This document shows, piece by piece, positions 26,222-36,386 of a DNA stretch of 43,891 nt. The stretch spans positions 1 through 43,891 of the forward strand of contig QIGN01000163.1 of assembly GCA_003228955.1 (NCBI GenBank). Direction: 5' to 3'. This DNA comes from Hyphomicrobiales bacterium (GTDB lineage Bacteria > Pseudomonadota > Alphaproteobacteria > Rhizobiales > Methyloligellaceae). The position numbers and the translations under genes were made by a program. The notes under the pieces were generated by a model. That model saw only the letters and a list, made by a program, of their open reading frames with translations. It searched no databases and was not told the DNA's origin. How positions within the stretch are numbered: the stretch's first letter is position 1; each line of letters opens with the position of its first letter.

Positions 26222-27469
26222 TCAACTGCGGTAGTCGGCGTTGATGGAAATATAGTCCGGCGTCAGATCGCAGGTCCAAACCGTTGACGCGGCGGACCCC
26301 ACGCCCACATCCACGCGCAGCTCCAGCTCCGCGCCTTTCATATAGGCGGCGCCGTCGCCTTCAGTATATCCCGGCGCCACCTCACCATTGGCGGCGACCT
26401 CAATGGTCCCGAACCAGATCGCCAGCCTGTCCCGGTCCGCCGCCTCGCCCGCCTTGCCGACCGCCATTACAATCCGGCCCCAATTTGGGTCTTCTCCGGC
26501 GAAGGCGGTCTTCACCAGCGGTGAGTTGGCGATGGAAAATCCGATGCGCCGCGCGGCCTGCTCGGTTTCCGCGCCCTCGACGGTGATGGCGATGAACTTG
26601 GATGCGCCTTCACCGTCCCTGACCACCTGATGGGCAAGATCGAGCATGACCTCCTCCACCGCCGCGCCAAGCCCGGCGCTTCGGGCCTCGTCCGCGCTGT
26701 CCAGCCTGGCAACGCCGCGCGCGCCGGCCGCGCCGGTGGCGAACAGCAGCACCGTATCGCTTGTGGATGTATCGCTGTCGATGGTGATGGCGTTGAATGT
26801 GTCCGCCACGCCCGCTTCGCACAGCCCTTGCGCGGCGGCGGCGGACAGGGGCGCATCGGTGAAAATGAAGGCCAGCATGGTGGCCATGTCGGGGGCGATC
26901 ATGCCTGCCCCCTTGGCGATGCCGTTCACGGTCACATCCTGCCCGTCAATCGTTACAGTGCGCGTGGCCAGCTTGGGATAGGTGTCGGTGGTCATGATGG
27001 CGCGGGCGGCGCTCTCCCATTCGCCCGGATGTGCGGCGAGCGCAAGATCGGCGATTTTTCCTGTGAAGCTGGACGGGTCGAGCGGCTCGCCTATCACGCC
27101 CGTGGAGGCCAGAAACACCTCTTCCACGGCGCATTCCGCCGCGATGGCCGCCGCTTCGGCCGTCGCGCGCACGGCGTCATGGCCTTTCATCCCGGTGAAG
27201 GCGTTGGCATTGCCGGAATTCACGACCAGCACCCGGGCGGTTCCGCCCGCCAGGCGCTCCCGGCACCAGTCAACCGGCGCCGACGCCGTTTTTGAGCGGG
27301 TGAGGACTCCGCCAACAGCGGTGCCCGGCGCGAGCAGCGCCAGCATCAGATCCTTGCGGCCCGCATAGCGGATACCCGCCTCGCAGGCGGCCAGGCGCAC
27401 ACCCTCGATCGCGGGCAACCGGGCAAGTTTGCGTGGAGCGAATGGCGAAACGGACACGCGCAAATCCAA
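26222..27469 (-). CDS. argJ: Bifunctional glutamate N-acetyltransferase / amino-acid acetyltransferase ArgJ
   Basis: ArgJ recycles the acetyl group from N-acetylornithine to glutamate and can also use acetyl-CoA in arginine synthesis. The product is up to 415 aa. The precursor self-cleaves before the Thr nucleophile in KGAGMIAPDMATMLAF, which is intact here. Other family blocks are VNSGNANAFTGMKG, FLASTGVIGEPL, TIDSDTSTSDTVLLFATG and EDPNWGRIVMAVGKAG. The start is uncertain: TTG at 27469, TTG at 27463 and GTG at 27457 are all in frame before VSPFAP, and no ATG is suitable. Confidence 0.94.
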   Translation of the reverse strand: MDLRVSVSPFAPRKLARLPAIEGVRLAACEAGIRYAGRKDLMLALLAPGTAVGGVLTRSKTASAPVDWCRERLAGGTARVLVVNSGNANAFTGMKGHDAVRATAEAAAIAAECAVEEVFLASTGVIGEPLDPSSFTGKIADLALAAHPGEWESAARAIMTTDTYPKLATRTVTIDGQDVTVNGIAKGAGMIAPDMATMLAFIFTDAPLSAAAAQGLCEAGVADTFNAITIDSDTSTSDTVLLFATGAAGARGVARLDSADEARSAGLGAAVEEVMLDLAHQVVRDGEGASKFIAITVEGAETEQAARRIGFSIANSPLVKTAFAGEDPNWGRIVMAVGKAGEAADRDRLAIWFGTIEVAANGEVAPGYTEGDGAAYMKGAELELRVDVGVGSAASTVWTCDLTPDYISINADYRS

Positions 27470-27504
27470 TCTTCAATGGAGCGGGTGGTCAGGCAAGTCC
27501 GCCG

Positions 27505-27521
27505 GGACGGTAAAACCGTCC
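27505..27521. terminator. Hairpin at the end of the parvulin gene
   Basis: A 7-bp stem (GGACGGT / ACCGTCC) with an AAA loop begins at the parvulin stop codon. No T run follows on the minus strand, so it may be a processing or pausing hairpin rather than a classical terminator. Confidence 0.3.
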
Positions 27522-28369
27522 TATTGGAACGCGCTCCCGCGCCGGCTCGCCGCCTCGATTGCTTTCTTCATATCCGCATCGAGAATGTCAATCTTGGCCG
27601 ACTTGCGCAGGGCATCGATAACCTCGACGGCTTTCTGGCGCACAAGGCCGGTCCTCAGATTGTCCTTGACCTCGGCAAAATCCGGCGCCTTGCTCTGGCG
27701 CCTGTCCTCAACCTTGATGACATGCCAGCCGAACCGGGTCTGGACGGGCTCCGAAGTCTCCCCCTTTTTGAGTTTGAACACGGCCTCATCGAATTTGGGA
27801 ACCATCTGCCCTTTTGAGAAATACCCCAGATCGCCGCCCTGGGAGCCGCTTGGCCCGGTCGATTTTTCCTGCGCCAGTTTGCCGAAATCAGCCCCCCGGC
27901 CAAGGCGCTCGATGATATCGCGCGCATCGGCTTCGGTTTTGACGAGGATGTGCCGCGCCTTGACTTCGGTCTGCGGCTTCAATTTGGCGACTTCCTTGTC
28001 ATAGAGCTTTTTCGCCGCCGAGTCGTCAATGGCATCGCGAATCCTGCGCTGATAATACAGATCATGCAGCGCCCGGCGGCGATAATATTTCAACAGTTTC
28101 TCGACATCGGGCCCCTCGTTCAGCTTTTCGGCAGCCGACGCGTCGGCGAGAAGCTGGTTCTCGATAATATACATCAGGAGACTGCTGTTGCGCTGGGCCT
28201 CGGGAACACTGGCGATCTGCTCGCCGATTTCGCGGCGGGCGAACTCGATATCCTGTTCGGTAATCTCCTGTCCGTTGACCTTTGCGACCACCTTGCTCTG
28301 GGCCAGGACACCGCTATTCATAAACATTGCAATACCGGCGGCGGCGATTAGTGTCTGTAACAGCTTCAC
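27521..28369 (-). CDS. Periplasmic peptidylprolyl isomerase, parvulin (SurA/PrsA-like)
   Basis: The product is about 282 aa. A signal peptide (LLQTLIAAAGIAMFMNSGVLAQ) directs export. A helical chaperone-like N domain precedes a complete parvulin domain (about 145-240): KARHILVKTEADARDIIERL, GGDLGYFSKGQMVPKFDEAVFKL and TRFGWHVIKVEDRR. It should assist folding of secreted or outer-membrane proteins. I chose GTG 28369 because AGAGGA lies 9 bp upstream and the signal peptide then starts cleanly. It is divergent from secA, linking export and folding. Confidence 0.9.
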   Translation of the reverse strand: MKLLQTLIAAAGIAMFMNSGVLAQSKVVAKVNGQEITEQDIEFARREIGEQIASVPEAQRNSSLLMYIIENQLLADASAAEKLNEGPDVEKLLKYYRRRALHDLYYQRRIRDAIDDSAAKKLYDKEVAKLKPQTEVKARHILVKTEADARDIIERLGRGADFGKLAQEKSTGPSGSQGGDLGYFSKGQMVPKFDEAVFKLKKGETSEPVQTRFGWHVIKVEDRRQSKAPDFAEVKDNLRTGLVRQKAVEVIDALRKSAKIDILDADMKKAIEAASRRGSAFQ

Positions 28370-28801
28370 GGAACATATCCTCTCAACGGTTCTGCGCAAA
28401 CCCGGAGGGGCGTGCATTTCACGGGTTCGGACCCGCGCAACGCCGCCATCGGGGGGTGATTGTCGCGCAATCGGTTTTTGCTTTACGCCTTCTTACAATT
28501 TGCCGCCATGTGTTGCCAAGCGGCGTTTGCAAACAATCACATCAATTTGCATTACCCTTAACGAAGCGCAGCCTCGCGTTGACAAGACCGGGGGGCCTAC
28601 TTATTTGTCAGGCAACCCAGCCCGCTTCGTGATATTGAACGCCGGGCGCCGGCACTGCATTCTCCTTACGCGAGGCCCCGCGCGGAATTTCGTCGCCGGA
28701 CGGCATCGCGCGGGGGGGGTCCTTGTTTGGATCACGGGTGCGAGAGTTAATATGCCGCCACATATCGTGGCGCGCAATTTCAAGGACCGAGAGGACCGCA
28801 C
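28370..28801. other. Divergent intergenic region between the parvulin gene and secA
   Basis: This 432-bp stretch has no convincing coding frame. It should hold promoters for both divergent genes. The only clear candidate points to secA (28579-28607). I see no secM-like secretion monitor and no riboswitch fold that I can name. Confidence 0.4.
28579..28607 (+). promoter_or_regulatory. Candidate sigma70-type promoter for secA
   Basis: TTGACA at 28579-28584 is followed after 17 bp by TATTTG at 28602-28607. The -35 is perfect and the -10 weak. It would give a leader of about 190 bases before the secA ATG. Confidence 0.35.
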
Positions 28802-31542
<2,741 letters not shown>

Positions 31543-31546
<4 letters not shown>

Positions 31547-31686
31547 AGGGTTTCCGTTTTTGGTTGAATCGCCCAACCTCCAATGTCATTGCCGGAATAA
31601 ATCCGGGCATGACGGATCAGCTGGACCGCCGCGCTCGGAAAATGTCCTTGTGTTTCCGTCAAAACGTGAATGAGTCCATGACCTAG
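31543..31686. repeat. CTAG-bounded intergenic palindromic element
   Basis: This 144-bp element fills the gap between convergent secA and the methyltransferase gene, and both TAG stops lie in its terminal CTAG tetramers. It contains GGTTG-AATCGCC-CAACC (31562-31578). It also has an imperfect hairpin, GTCATTGCCGG / CCGGGCATGAC (31585-31595 and 31603-31613, 9 of 11 pairs). The start of that hairpin, GTCATTGCCGGAAT, recurs at 412-425. The CTAGAGGGTTTCC opening resembles RIME-type alphaproteobacterial repeats. Confidence 0.55.
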
Positions 31687-32609
31687 GGCCTGTTTTTGTC
31701 TGCCGGCCCGGCCTTTTCCCCCGTTGAGCGCTCTTGTGTGCCCAAAGCATCCGCGAGGCGCGCGGTGGCGCTGCCGGGGCGCAGGGGCTTGGGCTGCGAG
31801 GGGCCGGGCGCCCAGCCGGTCAGGTGAATGATCTCGAAGGTCGCGGAAATGCGTGCCCCCGGCGCGGGGAACCTTTCGCCATAGACTTCGCCCGCCCGCA
31901 TCAATACACCGCGCTTTAGAGGCCGTTTACGCCGGGCGGTGAGCATATTACTTGCACCCATGGCCCGAAGCTCGTGCATCAGATCGAAGGCCGACGCATA
32001 GGTGACTTCCACCACATCCGCGTCGGTGACGGGGAGCGCGAAGCCCGCGCGTTGCAGCAGGGCGCCATAGTCGCGCACATCGCCGAACGGCGCGACGCGC
32101 GGGCTGACCCCGCCGTCGATTTCCTCCTCGGCCACGCCGAGCGCCTCGCGCAGCTCAATGAGGGTGCGCCCGCCCAGAACCGCGGCCAGAAACAACCCGT
32201 CGGGTCTGAGCGCGCGCCTGATCTGGATGAGCGCGCCGGGCAGGTCATTGACCAGATGCAGGGACAGCCCGGAAACGGCGAGATCGAAGGAGCCATTGGC
32301 GAAGGGAAGCATGTCTTCCTCGCAGCGGACCCGCGCGCCTTCGCATTGCCTCAGCAGCGGCGCGCAGGGGTCGGCGCTGACAATCTGTCCAATGCGCGTA
32401 TCCTTGCCCAGAATTCGCGTCAGCACTCCGTGGTGAGCGCCCAGATTGAGGGCGAGGGGAAATTCGCGCAATACCGCGCCGAGGCGCAGTTCAATGTCCT
32501 CGCCCGCGCGGCGCAGCAGAAAATCATGGGCCTGTATGTTTCGCGCCGCGCGCGCCCTGCGCCGCGCCAGCAATGCCCTGTCGAAGATTGTCTGTGGTGT
32601 GTCCGTCAT
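31683..32609 (-). CDS. NDUFAF5-like class I SAM-dependent methyltransferase
   Basis: The 308-aa product has the family opening IFDRALLARRRARAARNIQAHDFLLRRAGEDIELRL. A degenerate SAM site (LALNLGAHHGVLTRIL) follows, then LPFANGSFDLAVSGLSLHLVNDLPGALIQIRRALRPDGLFLAAVLGG. A C-terminal segment with TYASAFDLMHELRAMGASNML is diagnostic of NDUFAF5. The mitochondrial homologue hydroxylates an Arg of a complex I subunit, so a complex I assembly role is plausible. The ATG is at 32609. The longer frame to 32783 is rejected because it translates the large palindromic repeat. Confidence 0.88.
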   Translation of the reverse strand: MTDTPQTIFDRALLARRRARAARNIQAHDFLLRRAGEDIELRLGAVLREFPLALNLGAHHGVLTRILGKDTRIGQIVSADPCAPLLRQCEGARVRCEEDMLPFANGSFDLAVSGLSLHLVNDLPGALIQIRRALRPDGLFLAAVLGGRTLIELREALGVAEEEIDGGVSPRVAPFGDVRDYGALLQRAGFALPVTDADVVEVTYASAFDLMHELRAMGASNMLTARRKRPLKRGVLMRAGEVYGERFPAPGARISATFEIIHLTGWAPGPSQPKPLRPGSATARLADALGTQERSTGEKAGPADKNRP

Positions 32610-32643
32610 GGGTTTTCCGTCACGGGCGCTTTCCCGCCTTGTT

Positions 32644-32725
32644 CCCGGCCACCCGCTCCCCCCTGCCCAACCACCCCGTGAGTGTACCCTTGGGGTGGTT
32701 GGGCAGGGGGGAGCGGGTGGCCGGG
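32644..32725. repeat. 34-bp perfect palindrome (dispersed repeat, full copy)
   Basis: Arms 32644-32677 and 32692-32725 are perfect reverse complements over 34 bp, around a 14-nt loop. Arm landmarks are CCACCCGCTCCCCCC and CAACCACCCC. The left arm, loop and first 9 bases of the right arm match 9818-9874. It sits in the divergent region 35 bp upstream of the methyltransferase ATG and 132 bp upstream of comF. As RNA it would form a very stable hairpin in either transcript. Confidence 0.9.
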
Positions 32726-32857
32726 CTCTTCCGCTTTTATCGAAAAACAGCTCCGGCAAACAACCGCCTGCGACTGGCCTCACCAGGCGCTTGCCTCTAT
32801 CATAGCATCTTCTTTGAGATGCCCCGCCCTATCGCGGGGACATGGCAGGTCACGTCA

Positions 32858-33667
32858 ATGAGTGAGCAAACGCAAGACATCGCCCGCGCGCGTGCCGGAC
32901 AGGGCCGTGCCAGCCGGTTCAGGGCCCGGTGCGCCGGGGCCGCGCTCAAGGTGGCGGATTTCATTCTGCCGCCTCTGTGTCTGGTGTGCCGGGGCTCGGT
33001 GCAGGGGTATGGCGGTCTGTGCGCACGGTGCTGGTCCGGGGTCGATTTTATCGAGCCGCCGCGCTGTGACCGGCTCGGCATCCCGCTGCCCTTTCCCTCG
33101 GATGAACTGGTGGTTTCCGCCTCCGCGCTCGCGGACCCGCCCGTCTATGACCGCGCCCGGGCCGTGGCGCGCTATGACGGGGTGATGCGCGAGCTGATTC
33201 ACGCCCTGAAATATGGCGACCGCCATGAAGGCGTGGCTCTTTTCGCCCGCTGGATGGTTCATGCGGGCGCGGATGTGATCGAGGGCGCGGATATCATTGT
33301 CCCGGTGCCGCTGGCGCGTTTGCGGCTCTGGAGCCGGCGTTTCAATCAGGCGGCGCTGCTTGCGCGGGCGATTGGGAAAGCCGCGAGCATTCCCGACAGA
33401 CCTTTCGCCCTTAAGCGCATCCGGCGCACGCCGAGCCAGGTGGGGCTGAGCGCGCGGCAGCGCCGGCGCAATGTGGCGGGCGCCTTTCGCGTGCCGGAGT
33501 GCTGGATACGCGACGTGGCGGACCGGAATGTTCTCATAATCGACGACGTGATCACAACGGGCGCCACAGCCAATGCCTGCGCCCGGACCCTCAAACGCGC
33601 CGGCGCCGCGCGCGTCGATGTGCTGGCGCTTGCCCGCGTGGTCGACCCGTTGACGCCAAGGCTGTAG
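32858..33667 (+). CDS. comF: ComF family protein (phosphoribosyltransferase-like)
   Basis: The 269-aa product has an N-terminal zinc-finger-like region (LPPLCLVCRGSVQGYGGLCARCW, two CxxC pairs), a linker, and a type I phosphoribosyltransferase fold. The PRPP loop is NVLIIDDVITTGATANACARTLKRAGA. FNQAALLARAIG and KRIRRTPSQVGLSARQRRRNVAGAF also match ComFC. The family is needed for DNA uptake in competent bacteria but is widespread in others, where its role is unclear. The ATG is at 32858; the frame from 32573 runs through the palindromic repeat. It is followed 32 bp later by the nitrilase gene. Confidence 0.92.
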   Translation: MSEQTQDIARARAGQGRASRFRARCAGAALKVADFILPPLCLVCRGSVQGYGGLCARCWSGVDFIEPPRCDRLGIPLPFPSDELVVSASALADPPVYDRARAVARYDGVMRELIHALKYGDRHEGVALFARWMVHAGADVIEGADIIVPVPLARLRLWSRRFNQAALLARAIGKAASIPDRPFALKRIRRTPSQVGLSARQRRRNVAGAFRVPECWIRDVADRNVLIIDDVITTGATANACARTLKRAGAARVDVLALARVVDPLTPRL

Positions 33668-33699
33668 AGTCGGGCCGGGACAGGAGAATGGACAATCGC

Positions 33700-34569
33700 A
33701 TGAGCGGGGACAACGCGGCGTTCCGGGCGGCTTTGGTGCAGATGCGCGGCGGGCGCGACCCGCAGGTCAACCTTGACGCCGCTGAAGCGCTGATCCGGCG
33801 CGCGGGCGAGGGCGGCGCGGACTATGTCCTCACGCCCGAAAACACCGCGCTGATGGAACTCTCCACCAAAAAGCTGTTTGCCAATATACAGCCCGAAGAA
33901 GGAAACCTGGCCCTGGCGCGCTTCACCGCGCTGGCGCGCGAACTCGGCATCTGGCTTCATATCGGGTCGATCGCCGTCAAGGTGTCGGACGCCAGGGCCG
34001 CCAACCGCTCCTTCCTGATTGCGCCGCAAGGCGAGATCGCGGCGCGTTACGACAAAATCCATATGTTCGACGTGGATTTACCGGGTGGGGAATCCTATCG
34101 CGAGTCGAAGAATTATCAGCCCGGCGAAAAGGCGGTGCTGGCCGATCTGCCCTGGGGCCGGGTCGGCCTGACGACCTGCTATGATCTGCGTTTTCCCGCG
34201 CTGTACCGGGCACTGGCGCAGGCGGGCGCCTCGTTTCTAACCGTACCTTCGGCCTTTACAAAACAAACAGGCGAGGCCCACTGGCACATTCTGCTGCGCG
34301 CCCGGGCGATCGAAACGGGATGTTTTGTCTTTGCCGCCGCTCAGGGCGGCGACCATGACATGGGCCGCTCCACCTACGGGCATTCGCTGATCGTGTCCCC
34401 ATGGGGCGAAATATTGTGCGAGGCGGGGACCGGTCCGGAGGTCATCTTCGCCGACATCGATCCCGCGCTTGTCGCCGATGCCCGCGCCCGCATTCCCTCC
34501 CTGCGCCATGATCGCGATTTTGACGCCCCCCCGGCGCTCCCTTCCGCGCGGATCGTTGAGGCGTCATGA
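33700..34569 (+). CDS. Carbon-nitrogen hydrolase (nitrilase family, Nit1-like amidase)
   Basis: The 289-aa product shows the nitrilase triad: Glu in LTPENTALM, Lys in RYDKIHMFD and Cys in LTTCYDLRFP, with a second Glu in GEAHWHILLRARAIE. HMFDVDLPGGESYRESKNYQPGE resembles the Nit1 subgroup that hydrolyses deaminated glutathione, so metabolite repair is the likely role. ATG 33688 is only one base from the AGGAGA; I chose ATG 33700, spaced 13 bp from it, though both are possible. It overlaps DUF1178 by ATGA. Confidence 0.9.
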   Translation: MSGDNAAFRAALVQMRGGRDPQVNLDAAEALIRRAGEGGADYVLTPENTALMELSTKKLFANIQPEEGNLALARFTALARELGIWLHIGSIAVKVSDARAANRSFLIAPQGEIAARYDKIHMFDVDLPGGESYRESKNYQPGEKAVLADLPWGRVGLTTCYDLRFPALYRALAQAGASFLTVPSAFTKQTGEAHWHILLRARAIETGCFVFAAAQGGDHDMGRSTYGHSLIVSPWGEILCEAGTGPEVIFADIDPALVADARARIPSLRHDRDFDAPPALPSARIVEAS

Positions 34570-34961
34570 TCCGCTACCGCCTGAAATGCGGCAAATCCCA
34601 CGAATTCGACGGCTGGTTCGCGGATTCCGGCGCATTCGAGAAGCAAGTGAACCAGGGACAGCTGTCATGCCCCAGATGCGGCTCGGCGAAGGTCGCCAAA
34701 GCGCCGATGGCGCCCGGTATCGCGCGTTCGGGATTGCGCCGGGACCGCGGCACGGAAGTCCTGCGGCAAGCCCGCAATGAAATGCTCAAGGACGCCGACA
34801 ATGTGGGGGATGAATTCGCACGCGAAGCGCGCAAGATCCACTATAAGGACGCCGAGCCGCGTGGCATCTATGGCCGGGCCACGGACGATGAGGCCAAGGC
34901 GTTGCGCGAGGAGGGCGTGGATTTTCACCCGCTGCCGGCGCTGCCCGAGGATCAAAATTAG
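34566..34961 (+). CDS. DUF1178 family protein
   Basis: The 131-aa product opens MIRYRLKCGKSHEFDGWFADSGAFEKQ, the DUF1178 signature, followed by a CxxC pair (LSCPRCGS) that probably binds zinc together with the first Cys. The C-terminal half has EPRGIYGRATDDEAKALREEGVDFHPLPALPEDQN, also conserved. The start overlaps the nitrilase stop (ATGA), so they are translationally coupled, the usual order after comF in alphaproteobacteria. Function is unknown. Confidence 0.93.
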   Translation: MIRYRLKCGKSHEFDGWFADSGAFEKQVNQGQLSCPRCGSAKVAKAPMAPGIARSGLRRDRGTEVLRQARNEMLKDADNVGDEFAREARKIHYKDAEPRGIYGRATDDEAKALREEGVDFHPLPALPEDQN

Positions 34962-34992
34962 CAAGGTTTCTGGTGAAGCCTAAAGCCCGGGG

Positions 34993-35145
34993 TCAGGGTG
35001 CCTGGCGCATCAGCACCGCGCCCTCGCGGCACGCCATGTTGAACTGCGATGACATTCGTATTGCTTCGGGGGCCTCCGCGCGCGCCATCAACATGCAAAT
35101 TTCGCTATGAATGCGATACTCAGCATACGTATTACCGAGTTGCAT
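34993..35145 (-). pseudogene. Remnant of a GNAT acetyltransferase (C-terminal fragment)
   Basis: The minus-strand frame from ATG 35145 gives about 50 residues. The last 26 (EAPEAIRMSSQFNMACREGAVLMRQAP) align with the end of the intact GNAT at 35494-35946 (DAAPQAVRATSQFNMECCAGVPFMRRAP). They share APxA(V/I)R, SQFNMxC and MRxAP, and both stop directly after AP. The first half shows no GNAT motifs. I read it as the 3' end of a duplicated or related gene whose body has been lost. A functional tiny protein cannot be excluded. Confidence 0.6.
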
Positions 35146-35226
35146 CAATCGCCTGTCTTCGAAATCTGAACATGGTCATGAACCACCCGGCCGGACCGGC
35201 GCCAGAAAATTGAGGAAAACCAAATT

Positions 35227-35415
35227 ATGAAATGGTCATTCGTGGCAATTATACTGGCGTCCATGTTTTGGGTATCGCCCGCTGTCGCGCAGGGACAGGG
35301 TTGTGACATCAAGCCTGGCAGAGAAGGCGGTCAGGCACGCTGCACCTCCGGCAAGATCTGTACCGGCCCCTATGAGGGAACATACGGCCGCGGAAACTGC
35401 CAGGCGCCGAAATAG
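35227..35415 (+). CDS. Small secreted four-cysteine protein
   Basis: The 62-aa product has a signal peptide (MKWSFVAIILASMFWVSPAVAQ). The mature peptide of about 40 residues has four cysteines (GCDIKPG, ARCTSGKICTGPYEGTYGRGNCQAPK), which should form two disulfides. TGAGGA precedes the ATG. It lies on the plus strand between the GNAT remnant and the intact GNAT, both on the minus strand. No family recognised. Confidence 0.65.
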   Translation: MKWSFVAIILASMFWVSPAVAQGQGCDIKPGREGGQARCTSGKICTGPYEGTYGRGNCQAPK

Positions 35416-35493
35416 TTCAACGCGAGCGAATAGAGTGTGGCCCCGGTTTCGGCAGTTGCCGGACACCGGGGCACTCTTCCGCAGCAGGCGCCG

Positions 35494-35946
35494 CTAGGGC
35501 GCGCGGCGCATGAACGGGACGCCCGCGCAGCACTCCATGTTGAACTGGGAGGTTGCGCGCACTGCCTGCGGCGCGGCGTCCCGCTCAATAACCTCAAAGC
35601 CGAACTTCGCGAAAAACGGGTCGGCATCCAGCGTAAAGAGATAGAGATCACGCAGGTCTTCCGCCTCCAGAGTGTCGATCAGCGCGCGCATCATGGCGTG
35701 TCCGGCGCCTTTGCCGCGATGTGCGCGCGGCACCACGCAGGAGCGAATGAGCGCCAGGGCGCCATCCAGTTTTTCATAGCCGCAATATCCGAGCGGCTGG
35801 CCTTCGTCATCCATGAGGGCAAAATAGGCTCCGCGCGACGCCTCGAGATCGTCCCGGGGCATGCCGACGGCGCCGAGCGCTTTCAGAAAGCCTTCATCAC
35901 TCGGCAGGATTGGCCGCAAGGCCGTATCGGCGCGCGGGCGCGGCAC
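35494..35946 (-). CDS. GNAT family N-acetyltransferase (ArsN2-like)
   Basis: The 150-aa product has the acetyl-CoA loop in SCVVPRAHRGKGAGHAMMRALID (R/QxxGxG/A as RGKGAG) and the C-terminal pattern DPFFAKFGFEVIERDAAPQAVRATSQF. This end resembles the ArsN2-like subgroup (arsinothricin or amino-acid acetylation), but no ars genes are present, so the substrate is open. It starts with GTG 35946, one base after the bolA stop, with GAGGGG upstream, so it is cotranscribed with bolA. Its TAG stop lies in CTAG (35494-35497). Confidence 0.88.
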   Translation of the reverse strand: MPRPRADTALRPILPSDEGFLKALGAVGMPRDDLEASRGAYFALMDDEGQPLGYCGYEKLDGALALIRSCVVPRAHRGKGAGHAMMRALIDTLEAEDLRDLYLFTLDADPFFAKFGFEVIERDAAPQAVRATSQFNMECCAGVPFMRRAP

Positions 35947-35947
35947 G

Positions 35948-36226
35948 TTACGTCCCCTCGGCCTCCGCCTGGGTCACCGCCCGAATGGAAAGCGCGTGCA
36001 GCGGCCCGGCCAACTGGTCGCCAAGCGCTTCATTGACCAGACGGTGCCGCTCCAGGCGGGACAGGCCGGCAAACTTATCCGACACGACCTCAACCTTGAA
36101 ATGGCTCTCCCCGGTGCCCGGCGACGAGGCATGGCCCGCATGGAGATGCGACTGATTGAGCACCTTCAGGCCGGAGGGCGAAAACACGTCTGTAAGCGTC
36201 TGTTTGATGGCGTCTTCAACTGACAT
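35948..36226 (-). CDS. bolA: BolA family protein
   Basis: The 92-aa product carries the BolA core: LKVLNQSHLHAGHASSPGTGESHFKVEVVSDKFAGLSRLERHRLVNEALGDQL. The HxGH-type segment (HLHAGH) and the FxxxxRxxRHxxV pattern are diagnostic. BolA proteins work with monothiol glutaredoxins in Fe-S cluster handling and affect envelope and stress responses. ATG 36226 has AGGATC upstream; the longer frame to 36253 is not needed. It precedes the GNAT gene by one base. Confidence 0.95.
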   Translation of the reverse strand: MSVEDAIKQTLTDVFSPSGLKVLNQSHLHAGHASSPGTGESHFKVEVVSDKFAGLSRLERHRLVNEALGDQLAGPLHALSIRAVTQAEAEGT

Positions 36227-36386
36227 GGGACTGATCCTGGCGGCTGTTTTCACGCCTTTCTAACGCACTTCGGGGCAAAATCAATCGCGGCCCGGCAATC
36301 CGCCACCGAAGGTAAGGGTTTCTCAAGCAAAATCTGGTTGTCTTGAGGCCTGTTGTGGCGTTCGGGGTCTGACACACCCCGCGAGT

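Noticed and set aside
32573-32857. N-terminal extension of comF and the mirror extension of the methyltransferase
   Set aside because: Both extensions are translations of the palindromic repeat (PPAPPCPTTP-like residues) and lie before the family homology and the ribosome-binding sites.
35494-35946. Arsinothricin-resistance gene (arsN2)
   Set aside because: The C-terminal pattern is similar, but there are no ars genes nearby and the protein is coupled to bolA; only a general GNAT call is justified.
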